Source: Hygrophila difformis (Eukaryota; Streptophyta; Magnoliopsida; Lamiales; Acanthaceae). Taken from it: a stretch of DNA of 64,000 nt. The position numbers and the translations under genes were made by a program. The stretch covers positions 29,255,849-29,319,848 of the forward strand of contig JAOANR010000005.1 of the NCBI GenBank assembly GCA_030278955.1, written 5' to 3'. Below the pieces are notes generated by a model. That model was given only the letters and a program-made list of their open reading frames with translations, did not search any database and was not told the DNA's origin. This document shows positions 55,218 to 64,000 of the stretch, in pieces. Position 1 is the first letter of the stretch. The number at the start of each line of letters is the position of its first letter.

Positions 55218-57568
55218 TCCTCTCCCCCTTGAGAAGCTTTGGACTCCAAAGCAGAAAGAATCGTCATAGCGGTAGGATCAACCACATAATTCTGATCTGA
55301 TTTGTTCAGAAAATTTTCATCTCGATCTTCATGGGTACCTGTAGAAAAAATAGCCAATTTAGATGTAGTACCATGATAAGATTCAGAAAAAATTTCAGAA
55401 TGATGAAAAATTAAAGAACAAATTTTTGATGAGCTCTCAGTAGCCTGCTTAGCAGTTTTGCTAGAAGACTGCTTCTTGATTCTGGTATTCTCAGCTTGAG
55501 CCTTCTTGTAAGCTTCTCCTTCTCTTCGCATATTCTCCATTAATTTCTCACGATCAATTTGCACAGTTTTTGGAGACAGCGATTTGATTATATACTTCTT
55601 CTGTTCGTGTGTGAATGTGATCAAATTGGCTCGCCCTTGATAAATAACATCTTTATCAAACATCCATGGGCGGCCTAGAAGAATATGGCAGGTGTTCATC
55701 GGAACCACATCACACAATATTTCTTCACTGTAGGGCCCGATTGCGATGGGCACTCGTGCTCGTCTGCTTATCTTGACAACTCCGCAATCGCTGACCCATT
55801 GTAAATGGTATGGTCGTTCATGGTCCTCAGTCTGTAGTCCCAACCTGCGGACAACATACAAGCTTACAACATTAGAACAACTTCCACTGTCCACTATTAA
55901 GGAGGCTAAATTATCAAGAATTTCACAGTGGCAATGGAATAAATTCTCCCTTTGTTCTAAGTCGATGCGGGGGTGTTCAACTCCTTTGAGTGATTCAGGA
56001 GTTCGGGTGGCCACAAAATTAGAGAGTTGGCGACCATCTTCTTGGATGTAGATTGCTTCAGGATCTTCTTCTTCATGGTCGCTTACTTCAATAATCTTTT
56101 CCTTCCCTTTGGAATTTGAACTGCCAGCTTTGAGGACGTCAGCATAACTTAGTGCATTGTTCGACGGAGCCTGTGGTCCTTTCGCAAGATCTTCTCGTTC
56201 ATGATGGGCACTAAGCATATCAATCAGCTTAGTCAAACAGCCTTTAGTGTCATGCCCCTTTTCCGAACAGTATTCACAATATGGAGTGAGTCTTTCCAAT
56301 TCAGTTGCTCTTTGCTTGGCGAGTTTCTCCATTTCAGCTCTTTGTTTCTCCCTTTCAGCTCTTTGTTTCTCTCTTTCAGCTCTATGTTTCTTCACTTTAG
56401 CTTTGTTCTCGGCGTCCCATTCATCCAATGATTTCTGCCAACAATAATCGATTTTGTGCCACGGACATGAGCAATACTTGCATGGATCCTCGTCATTCTT
56501 TCTCTCAATGATAGTAGGAATTGCACTTTCCTTATACTCTTTCTTCCAATCTGAAACAGGGGCGACCAGTTCTACCTTCTTCTGGACTTTAGCTTTCTGA
56601 TTATTTGATTTCCTGATCTGCTTTTTAATTCCAAATTCTTCTTCAAGAATATCGGCGATCTGGATGTCCAAAGTGTTTCTCAGTTCATCCTTGACAGTTG
56701 TTGCAACTTGATCATAGATTTCTTGTGGAGACTGAATCTTGTGCTCTAGTTCTTCTACCACTAATTCTAACCGACTTTGGAATTTTTCAGCTAATTCCTT
56801 AATCTCAGTGCTCACTTTCTCAGAAAATTCTTCCATAGGAGTTCCTAAATTTTCCATGAACTCCTTCATGAATTCTTCCAATTGTTCCTTCATTTGACCA
56901 GTGTCATACTCCAGTTTTCCTTCTATGTGGCCTGTTGCTTCTTCAATTCTGTCTTCCATTTTCTCAGCTAAATTCTTTTCAGCTTGACAGAATAACTTCT
57001 TGACTTTTTCCATTAGCTTCTGATCATTCTTCTCAGTAAAGTCCTGAACAAATTTCTTGAAAAGCGATGCAGTTGCATCCATCCGGACTTCAGCTATAGT
57101 GGTGGAAACAATAATGTGCTCTTGGAGCTCAGTGGTCTGTTGATCCAATTCCTCAGCAAGATATTCCATCTTTCCATCCAACTTAGCAGATAAAATTCCC
57201 ATGCGGTGATCTACTTGCACGTTCAAAGCTCTTTCAAAATCCAGGGCAAGTTGATCCAATTTTCCTTCGAAGTCATCAGTAACTTCGCCAATTTTCTGAT
57301 CTATCTTCAGCATGGAACTCTCAAGATTTTTCTGACCATCAGTGGTAACTTTATGCAATTTTCCGTGCAGCTCTGAAGAGAGATTGAGATTTTCCTTTGC
57401 AATTTTGTTGCTCACTTGTTTCTTGTGACCTGAAAATTCTTCGCTTAAAGCATCAAATTTGCTTCCGAGGCTCACAAATTTTCCATCAAGATTTTCAAAT
57501 TTAGCTTCAAAGTCCTGCTTCATGCTCTTCAAAAAGTTCATCAGCTCAGCAATATCAGTTCCTGCCAT
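53735..57568 (-). CDS. gag-protease protein of element H, reading into the 3' LTR
   Basis: The start MAGTD at 57568 was chosen because B and E begin alike; an in-frame Met at 57586 is possible. About the first 350 residues are rich in Lys/Glu with heptads, a long coiled coil containing GHKKQVSNKIAKE and SSELHGKLHK shared with E. Two Cys/His clusters follow: CKYCSCPWHKIDYC and a typical knuckle CEYCSEKGHDTKGC (56237-56278). An aspartic protease core with Asp-Ser-Gly (Asp codon 55891-55889) and a GRPWMFDKDV motif resembles A and F. Coding then ends abruptly; no RT is present. From 55217 the frame runs ~494 codons into the LTR, Pro/Ser-rich and probably not meaningful. Confidence 0.82.
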   Translation of the reverse strand: MAGTDIAELMNFLKSMKQDFEAKFENLDGKFVSLGSKFDALSEEFSGHKKQVSNKIAKENLNLSSELHGKLHKVTTDGQKNLESSMLKIDQKIGEVTDDFEGKLDQLALDFERALNVQVDHRMGILSAKLDGKMEYLAEELDQQTTELQEHIIVSTTIAEVRMDATASLFKKFVQDFTEKNDQKLMEKVKKLFCQAEKNLAEKMEDRIEEATGHIEGKLEYDTGQMKEQLEEFMKEFMENLGTPMEEFSEKVSTEIKELAEKFQSRLELVVEELEHKIQSPQEIYDQVATTVKDELRNTLDIQIADILEEEFGIKKQIRKSNNQKAKVQKKVELVAPVSDWKKEYKESAIPTIIERKNDEDPCKYCSCPWHKIDYCWQKSLDEWDAENKAKVKKHRAEREKQRAEREKQRAEMEKLAKQRATELERLTPYCEYCSEKGHDTKGCLTKLIDMLSAHHEREDLAKGPQAPSNNALSYADVLKAGSSNSKGKEKIIEVSDHEEEDPEAIYIQEDGRQLSNFVATRTPESLKGVEHPRIDLEQRENLFHCHCEILDNLASLIVDSGSCSNVVSLYVVRRLGLQTEDHERPYHLQWVSDCGVVKISRRARVPIAIGPYSEEILCDVVPMNTCHILLGRPWMFDKDVIYQGRANLITFTHEQKKYIIKSLSPKTVQIDREKLMENMRREGEAYKKAQAENTRIKKQSSSKTAKQATESSSKICSLIFHHSEIFSESYHGTTSKLAIFSTGTHEDRDENFLNKSDQNYVVDPTAMTILSALESKASQGGEDAVKIRIKPNLIPDQIGVTGKSPEFHRTVAGALLEYYRNSVRPKMNGLGLFDWGITLGPSQQRVQGLFEQAQLPLPFKLSQSPIHSNITPNPFPQQPSSPTPPHTHTSAQSKTHFDSAHLPISYLLGPYPFFPTPLAHANESPQFPPAQRPPVPFAHLRRSAHGLPPLAVISSGEHQLFAVASSHHVSGHLITGQHHLQLLASHLPSGAPFPASPKAIDPFLLRSSGGGTCRLPSPCPGARTPFKANRVHLHRRHDRRPHHLLLRPSFIHGQSETLKLFPPFYPLKLRSSTPPFGGLQLSQTRRGAQQQRPNSSTPTTPKTEASTKNKIPIRRRKFTNSGQGIPPLPSSPPAVPSTVIHAQSPTPTPSSILRPTVLLSGDLRRAHFHLHARQLPFQPFPATLSITVRRQPPQKLQQTLELFQGSSSPIGLRRPCRGTPPVANLPFPCRGMALGASHLLALSRRTVSREPPCFLLVSRHRGVASWRQAQQLLCLV
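54770..55060 (-). promoter_or_regulatory. Cluster of site II-like TGGGC motifs in LTR H
   Basis: About twelve TGGGC or GCCCA pentamers in some 290 bp, as in LTR B. The same cluster is in the 5' LTR at about 60886-61176. TCP binding is inferred from the motif only. Confidence 0.48.
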
Positions 57569-57586
57569 CTCAGAAGAATATTCCAA

Positions 57587-59415
57587 TATATGTATAAAAA
57601 GTTAGGAAAATAAAATAAAATATTTTTGGGTGGAACCTCACTAAACTCAAACCTCTGTGTCGGATGTCTTGAGTTCAGGCACAGCTTGGTTCCGAAGTTT
57701 TCCAAATAAATTCACCAAGTAAGGAGCTTAGGAAGATTAGGGAAAAGATGGATAAGACGCGCAAAGCACGAATGCAAAATGCGATGCTCGACTCTATCAA
57801 GAAATAGGGTGACGCGCAAGGCAAGAAACAAAATGCAATGCTCGACTCAATCAAGGAAAATGATAGCTTGTGTGTGATCAATCAAGCACAAATTTATGGT
57901 TCCAAGTTTTAATTAGTTAGTGTTCAGGGATTTCGATTCCTCACTATTTATAAGTGAAAATAAGAAACTCACAAACAAAAACTCTCAAAACAAATTTAGA
58001 AGTGAGAAATTAAAACCTCACAAATAAAAACACTCGGAAACACATACAATATATGCCTCACACAAATATTCCCAATTTAATTTAATCAATTGAACAATAA
58101 AAATAATTGCCCAATTAAATTAAATCAAATTTAATCAATCCAATTTGTCCTTCAAGGCCCACTTGTTGAATGGTGAGTCCGAATTGTGGAAAAATTCCCC
58201 AATTTCTTCTACTGTTTCGCGCAAGCAAGGGACGGATTGCAGTGGGCCCACGGGATTGAGTCTCAATATGAAGTCCAATATTCCCGTTTTTTTTTTTTTT
58301 TTGATATTATAATAAAGCTGGTCAACTGATGAGACCTACTTTGACCCTTGTGCCAAATTAATGAGAGATATTGGACGGGAATTCTTTTTGCTCAAAATGC
58401 CTTGTATTCAAAATGCCCGTTGCCTTGCTTCCCATACTTAGCAAACAAGCGTACCAACCCTTTGTATCCTTTTTTGGTGTAGGCTCCAAATGAAGTAAAG
58501 GTTTGGGGTTTTTAATGAGGGTTCGGATGTCCCTTTCTCACAATTTAATGCTCTTGTACCACTTGTCCACTAAAATTTTCCAATAACACCCTTGGTAATA
58601 CTCAAATGGATCAAAAAGTCACCACCAAGAACACACTTGAATGTTGGTTGAAGATGGGATGAAGGTTTGAAGAACACCCAAGAACATGAAGAACATTCAA
58701 CAAAACCCTAAACCAAAATTTAACCCAAACACTCAATAGACACTCAACACTCTCGAAATTTGACACAATGATGTCTAATTAACACTTTAAACCAATAATA
58801 TATGCTTTTAGAACCAACACAAGCAATGAACATCAAGATTTGAGCAAGAACACAAAATAGGGTTTATGAAGAAGAAAATGGTAGATTGCTCAAACCTTAG
58901 CCAAAATGGACAAACAATATATGGTTGGAAAGCTCTTGAGATGTAGATGAAGATTATGAGCTTAGATTTCCAAAACCATGGTTAAAATTCTCGGAAATGG
59001 GCAAAACAGTGGCTGGACACATGTTTTTGAGAAATAATGGCCAAAACTTGAAAAATTCATAGAAAATGCATCTCTTGGCCAAATTTGATGAACTTTATAT
59101 AAATCTCGATGTAATCGACTCAATGAATCCAAATCCGAAGTCAGATTACAGAAATTCAAAACACAGAAAAACCGAAATGGTGTGAACAGTAGACAGAAAC
59201 CTATTTTTGAGGCTTTTGAATGGATTTTTGGTGAAGGATGGAAATTTGGAAAAATTTGGGCATTATAACCCCTAGGAAATGGATGATTTGGGTTGCCAAA
59301 TGGAACGGTGGTTCCAAATGGGGAGTGGTGGTGTGTGGAATGGATGAACAAGAACAAGAACAATAAGCTTTTTTTTTTTTTTTTGAGATTTTAAAAGCTA
59401 TTGAATCAATGAGTA
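57587..59415 (-). other. Untranslated leader of element H
   Basis: AT-rich with T runs (58289-58302 and 59371-59386), without a convincing gene. The part near 59250-59345 matches the leader of E almost base for base. Confidence 0.75.
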
Positions 59416-59427
59416 GCTCTGATACCA
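59416..59427 (-). other. Primer binding site (initiator tRNA-Met), element H
   Basis: TGGTATCAGAGC on the minus strand, nine bases after the 5' LTR end. Confidence 0.92.
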
Positions 59428-59436
59428 AATAATTGA

Positions 59437-61333
59437 TGCCATGGATCTCTCAATGATATCAATAGCATGAACACTAAAATAATGGATAGGGAAGCTACCT
59501 CACAATAGATGCACTTTTGAGGTGTAAAAACCTAGAGTTTCCCCACCTCTTCAAATGCTCCAAAACAAGGTGAATCGATTTTGGTTTTGCTTCAAGAAAC
59601 CAAAATAGTGCACTTAGCTCAAGCTAAACACAAGTTGGGTTAGAGTTTTTGACTCAATGGGATTTTAGGCTTCCCCAAGCTCTCAATGATCTTTGATAAT
59701 AAAAAAGAGAGAGATGTTCTCACACAATAATATTAATTCAAAGATAGTCTTACAAAATGAGGGGAAACCCATATATATAGAGTCCCCAAAGTCTAAGCAA
59801 ATAACACTAAATTAAGCAACTAGCAATATTAATTAAGCAACCCTAGACAATTAAACAAGGCATAGTAATTGTTGAGCCTGTCGCCAAGATGCAACACCTC
59901 TGTGTCGCGAAACAAGAAGAAAACAAGGAGGCTCCCGCGACACGGTCCTCCGCGACAGGGCAAGGAGATGGCTCGCGCCAAGGGCCATTCCGCGACACGG
60001 GAAGGGCAGGTTGGCGACTGGAGGCGTCCCGCGACATGGCCGACGCAGTCCGATGGGGCTGCTGGACCCTTGAAATAATTCAAGGGTTTGTTGAAGCTTT
60101 TGGGGAGGTTGGCGCCGTACTGTGATGGAGAGGGTGGCCGGAAAAGGTTGAAATGGAAGCTGCCGGGCATGGAGATGAAAATGAGCTCGCCGGAGGTCGC
60201 CGGAGAGGAGCACAGTTGGTCGGAGAATTGAGGAAGGAGTCGGAGTTGGTGACTGGGCATGAATGACAGTGGATGGGACGGCCGGAGGCGATGACGGCAG
60301 TGGCGGAATGCCCTGGCCGGAGTTGGTAAACTTGCGGCGGCGAATCGGAATTTTGTTCTTCGTCGAAGCTTCGGTTTTCGGGGTCGTCGGAGTGGACGAA
60401 TTGGGGCGCTGCTGCTGTGCTCCTCTTCGGGTTTGAGACAGTTGAAGGCCGCCGAAAGGTGGAGTAGATGACCGGAGCTTGAGGGGGTAAAATGGGGGGA
60501 ATAATTTGAGGGTTTCCGATTGGCCATGGATGAAGCTTGGCCGGAGAAGAAGATGATGTGGCCGGCGGTCATGGCGACGGTGGAGATGAACTCGGTTGGC
60601 TTTGAACGGCGTACGAGCTCCTGGACATGGAGATGGAAGGCGGCAAGTTCCGCCGCCACTTGATCGGAGCAGGAAAGGGTCGATGGCCTTGGGGCTCGCC
60701 GGAAATGGAGCTCCGGACGGGAGATGGGAGGCGAGAAGCTGGAGGTGATGCTGACCGGTGATGAGGTGACCGGAGACGTGGTGGCTGCTGGCGACGGCGA
60801 AGAGCTGATGCTCGCCGGAGGAGATGACGGCGAGGGGCGGAAGGCCGTGAGCTGATCGGCGCAGGTGGGCAAAGGGAACAGGTGGGCGTTGGGCTGGTGG
60901 AAATTGTGGGCTTTCATTAGCATGGGCCAAAGGGGTAGGGAAGAATGGATATGGGTCGAGCAAGTAAGAGATGGGAAGATGGGCCGAATCAAAGTGGGTT
61001 TTGGATTGGGCTGATGTGTGGGTGTGAGGGGGTGTTGGGCTGCTGGGCTGCTGTGGAAATGGGTTGGGAGTAATGTTGGAGTGGATTGGGCTTTGACTTA
61101 ATTTAAATGGTAAGGGTAGTTGGGCTTGTTCAAATAACCCTTGGACTCTTTGTTGGCTTGGCCCAAGTGTTATCCCCCAATCAAATAACCCAAGTCCATT
61201 CATTTTCGGCCTGACAGAATTCCGGTAATATTCCAGCAGTGCTCCGGCGACTGTCCGGTGAAATTCCGGTGACTTTCCGGTGACCCCTATTTGATCCGGA
61301 ATTAAATTCGATTTGATCCGGATTTTCACGGCA
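59437..61333 (-). repeat. 5' LTR of element H (1897 bp)
   Basis: Differences from the 3' copy noticed by eye: TCTTCAAAT/TCTTCCAAT (59553), CACAG/CACGG (60213), CGGAAT/CGGGAT (60349), GGGTCGAG/GGGCCGAG (60956) and TTCGATT/TTCGGTT (61310). Its TATA box is at about 59771-59779. Confidence 0.95.
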
Positions 61334-61338
61334 CACAA

Positions 61339-61696
61339 GCATAAGATTTTCAATCACAGAGGCCAAATAAACAGAAAACACGCTCAAATCAAGCTGGCAC
61401 AAGGATCAAAGAGACGGATCCTTTAAAATTCGTATGTATATTCAAAGATATGCACAGAATCTTCAAATAAGCATATCTTTCTCAAATCTTATCCGATTTG
61501 GAAGATCTTTATATGCAGATTTATGTATTCGGCATAAGGATTCCAAATATCAAATCAGATTGGACAAATAATGAACGAAACAATTCCAGAAAATTGAAAC
61601 AAAATTCTGGCGTGAATAAGAACTCAGGAACACGAAGAAATTTTTGGATTTTTTGATTTATATAAATTGAAAAACACCTATTGAACTAGAATCGAG
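61339..61696 (-). other. Leader of element F, primer-site-proximal part
   Basis: No gene is seen. It joins to 53315 once element H and one CACAA copy are left out. Confidence 0.72.
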
Positions 61697-61708
61697 GCTC
61701 TGATACCA
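61697..61708 (-). other. Primer binding site (initiator tRNA-Met), element F
   Basis: TGGTATCAGAGC on the minus strand, separated from the LTR by the 12-base spacer 61709-61720 that reappears in the 3' LTR end of F. Confidence 0.92.
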
Positions 61709-61720
61709 AATTTATAATAC

Positions 61721-62683
61721 TGCCATGGATCGGATTCCAGACACAATAGGACTTTGACGAAACGCGGAAAAAGAAAATAAAGGATAGACGAAACCTACCA
61801 ATTTGATCAAGAGAATTGAGATGGAGTTAAACCTCGAGGGAATAAGCGCACCTCCTCTTCCAATGATCCTCCTTGGATGAAGTCGAGCAATCCAGTTTCG
61901 AAGATTGCAAGGTGAGTTTGCCAATTGAAACACACAAAGTTTAAGAACACTCGGGATATCGACTTTTGAAAAAGAGAATTGTATTCATCAAATTAATCAA
62001 AAGTGTTTACAATAGTAATTGAGGACCTATATATAGGCCCCAAGTAAACCTAACAACTATGGGAATAAATCCCACAAAATAAGGAAACTAATTCCTCAAA
62101 TAAGGAAACTAACTAGATATACTGAATCTATTTTAAACAATGAAATAAAATAAAATAACAAAGATATGGAAGCAAGATATGATTCTGCATGCATGAACAG
62201 ATTTACGCAGCTCGCTTCATCTTGGAAAAGCTGTCGCACGCGTGAAAATGACAGTGTTGCAGAAATCGTAGACTTGCTTCAGAATGCTCGCGATGTTGTT
62301 TTGTGGAAAGGTTTTTGAGAACTTAGCGTGCGGATGTCGCGAGGATCGCGTCACTCGATCTTCAAAATTCTGCTAAGTCTTCAAACACAATGTTCCCTCG
62401 CGATGTTCCCACGCGATGTGAAGAAACATGGCGTGCGGTGGAAAAGACATCGCGTGCGGCGAGCGGAACTCCTCAGAAATCTGCTAAGTGTTTTTCCGCA
62501 TAGCCTTCTTCCTCCGGCAGCTTCCATGTGATCATTGTTCTTCCTCCGAAGGTTGGCTTGGTCAGCTCCCATTCTTCCACATGCGTCCTTAGCAGTCCCT
62601 CCACGTGCTCCGTAAACTTCTTAGCTCTTTGCCTCGAACATGGTCCTTCGGGTATTTGGATCATGGCTTGGGCTACCATGCCA
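61721..62683 (-). repeat. 5' LTR of element F (963 bp)
   Basis: Nearly identical to the 3' LTR apart from the latter's terminal duplication and altered start. The first ~210 bases keep the reading frame of the polyprotein C-terminus (62473-62683) with IPEGPCSRQRAKKF. TATA box at 62028-62035. ACTCG follows at 62684. Confidence 0.93.
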
Positions 62684-62688
62684 ACTCG

Positions 62689-62778
62689 GCCATGGGGGTC
62701 TTTGAATAAGACCCTCCCCATCACTTGTACATTTTAGCCTTTGAATGAAATAAGAAATCACTTTGTTGAGAGTAGAGA
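62689..62778 (+). repeat. Third piece of LTR of element D
   Basis: It resumes D's LTR after F and ends AGAGA where element I starts, so AGAGA is the predicted duplication of element I. Confidence 0.65.
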
Positions 62779-63711
62779 TGCCATGGATCTCAAGTGTCTA
62801 TCCGAAATCAAGATCAAAGAAGGGGGAAGAAGAGAAATCGATCAAACTATCAAAAACAACAAAAGATCAAAAAGAAGAACAAAATACTTGTGATGATGAA
62901 GGATGTGCTCTCGGATTGCACATTCAAGAAGCAAGAGACACGGACCCTTCTAGTTCGAACCATTTGCCTCCATGGATGCCTTCCAAGATCGACGTCGTGG
63001 TGCCTCCTTCAAGCATTCCCCGCGTCACGACCCCAACAAGCTATCTTGTGGAACCGATTTGCCATTCTTCTCTCAAGGGTGCCACGGCCAAGGGTGGTGG
63101 AAAAGGGGTGATCGGCCGAGGCTATGGGAGGAGATGGAGGGATAGAACTTTGAGGGTTCCAACTACCACTCAAAGGAAAACAAGAAAGAAAGAGTTCCTC
63201 TCTTTACTCTCAAAAGTGTATTCAATTTCCAAATGATCAAAGTTGTGATACAAGTGTGGGGTGATGGCCTATTTAAAGGCCAAGTGCACGCCCCAAAAAT
63301 GGAAAAGGGGTTCGGCCAAGTGCCAAACAAGGCCCTTACTTCCACCCTCAACTCCCAACAATCTCAACTCCAAACAAACTCAACCATCTCTATGACAAGC
63401 TCACCTAACTCCAAGACATAAACCTAGTACTATCCTAGTTAACCTAGTATTAGGATGTCTCAATACATTTGTCTTAATGAGATCATACCTAATAGGAATA
63501 TACAAGCAAACATCTAAACTAGAATGTTTTTACGCATGTAATAGAAACATAGGTAGACATGTCTTGGTGTTGTCCTAACTTCTTCACTTAAGCTCCAAAT
63601 GGTCTCTTTCCTTCTCCCAAGCTTTAATCTTCATCTTCCCTTGTCAACATGATGCATACACCTTGATTGGACTTTATGAAATTGATTGTTGAAGTTGGGA
63701 CGTCCTCGTCA
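62779..63711 (-). repeat. 3' LTR of element I (933 bp)
   Basis: It starts TGACGAGGACGTCC after the polypurine tract and ends GATCCATGGCA. A TTTAAATA promoter-like box is near 63271. ORFs inside it on the plus strand (62763-63236) show no known domain and are taken as chance. Confidence 0.82.
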
Positions 63712-63998
63712 CTCTCTCCCCCTTGAAAAGGTTGAGACTTCAACCGATCTTGCTCCTCATCTCCAAGTTCATACAAGGTAAGATCTGAAATATTAAAAGA
63801 AGGATTAATACCATATTCACTAGGTAGATCCAATTTATAAGCATTATCATTGATCTTCTCGATCACTCTAAAAGGCCCATCTCCTCTTGGAGATAACTTG
63901 TCCCTCCTTTGGGCCGGAAACCTTTCCTTCCTCATATGGACCCAAACCAAGTCTCCCGGTTGGAGTACAACCGCCTTGCGTCCACGATTGGCATACTT
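63624..63998 (-). CDS. pol C-terminus of element I (partial)
   Basis: The frame is open from the window edge to the stop at 63624. It contains VWVHMRKERFP, a GPFRVIEKINDNAYKLDLP stretch and NPSFNISDLTLYE, the end of a Ty3/gypsy integrase as in A and F. The last 29 codons lie in the 3' LTR. The rest of gag-pol is outside the window. Confidence 0.88.
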   Translation of the reverse strand, partial: KYANRGRKAVVLQPGDLVWVHMRKERFPAQRRDKLSPRGDGPFRVIEKINDNAYKLDLPSEYGINPSFNISDLTLYELGDEEQDRLKSQPFQGGESDEDVPTSTINFIKSNQGVCIMLTREDED

Positions 63999-64000
63999 GG

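Larger units (their letters stand above)
53321..61333 (-). mobile_element. Element H: complete gag-protease LTR retrotransposon (8013 bp)
   Basis: LTRs of exactly 1897 bp each (59437-61333 and 53321-55217) start TGCCGTGA and end CCATGGCA on the minus strand. The duplication CACAA lies at 53316-53320 and 61334-61338. It has a tRNA-Met primer site (59416-59427), a polypurine tract (about 55231-55218) and one long ORF with gag and protease but no RT, RNase H or integrase. I count five substitutions between the LTRs, so insertion is recent. Confidence 0.95.
45208..62683 (-). mobile_element. Element F: Ty3/gypsy retrotransposon with gag-pol, carrying nested G and H
   Basis: On the minus strand it runs 5' LTR (62683-61721), tRNA-Met primer site (61708-61697), leader (interrupted by H), gag (interrupted by G), pol, polypurine tract (about 46216-46199) and 3' LTR (46198-45208). 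ACTCG flanks both ends. Without G and H it would be about 8.2 kb. The gag-pol type is the same as in A. It is broken by the solo LTR, a frameshift in RT and changes in the 3' LTR, so it is not autonomous now. Confidence 0.92.
39925..62778 (+). mobile_element. Element D: LTR fragments hosting the nested cluster
   Basis: D's LTR starts TGACAAGGATGTCC at 39925 right after the array. Its pieces are 39925-39992, 44729-45207 and 62689-62778, separated by elements E and F, and cut again at 62779 by element I. In order these pieces resemble, in the opposite direction, the LTR of element I (for example GTAAGGGCCTTGTTTGGC at about 45157 and, reversed, at about 63320). No D coding region lies in the window; it may follow to the right or D may be a solo LTR. 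Confidence 0.75.
62779..64000 (-). mobile_element. Element I: Ty3/gypsy element, 3' part only in window
   Basis: It consists of a 3' LTR (63711-62779 on the minus strand, ending CCATGGCA) and the C-terminal part of pol, with a polypurine tract at about 63727-63712. The 5' part lies right of the window. Its LTR resembles that of D, so a related element inserted into D in the opposite orientation. Confidence 0.86.

Noticed and set aside
62763..63236. A 157-codon plus-strand ORF near the right end as a host gene
   Set aside because: It lies inside the LTR of element I, antisense to it, begins in D's LTR, and shows no domain.

Overview
The window is repeat DNA from a nuclear plant genome. No host gene, tRNA, rRNA or CRISPR array was recognised. 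The plant assignment rests on the retrotransposon types (Ty3/gypsy elements primed by initiator tRNA-Met, and an Athila-like gag primed by tRNA-Asp). The species cannot be told; a flowering plant, probably a eudicot, is my inference. A run of exactly 500 N (24426-24925) is a scaffold gap.

The oldest layer is a large GC-rich tandem array with a 30-bp unit. It is seen at 5693-16488, 22283-24425 and 30271-39924, about 22.6 kb or roughly 750 units. Every edge seen here is a transposon insertion or the gap, so the array probably continues beyond the window on both sides. It has a higher-order organisation of about 4.5-4.9 kb marked by rare non-canonical blocks. Its period is a multiple of three and the unit lacks stops, so long decapeptide-repeat ORFs open in all six frames; I do not consider them genes. 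Almost every unit carries RCCGAC, the core of the plant drought/cold element DRE/CRT, and many carry the full 9-bp form.

Retrotransposons cut into the array. From left to right: element A (1-5692, +), the 3' part of a Ty3/gypsy element with an unbroken gag-pol frame; element B (16489-22282, +), complete and non-autonomous, with 5-bp target duplication CCATT; element C (about 24926-30270, -), Athila-like gag and protease remains with one LTR; and element D, whose LTR starts at 39925 at the right edge of the array.

Element D is host to a nested cluster that fills the rest of the window. Element E (39993-44723, +, duplication AAGTA), element F (45208-62683, -, duplication ACTCG) and element I (62779 to the window end, -) all lie in D's LTR. 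F carries gag-pol and is itself cut by a solo LTR, G (50923-52142, duplication CTTTG), inside its gag gene, and by element H (53321-61333, -, duplication CACAA) in its leader.

A, F and I have pol frames with C-termini running into the 3' LTR. B, E and H keep the same kind of tRNA-Met primer site and purine tract but encode only gag-like (B, E) or gag-protease (H) proteins. They would need enzymes in trans, for which an A-like element is the obvious candidate. Likely order of events: array, then A-D, then E, F and I in D, then G and H in F.
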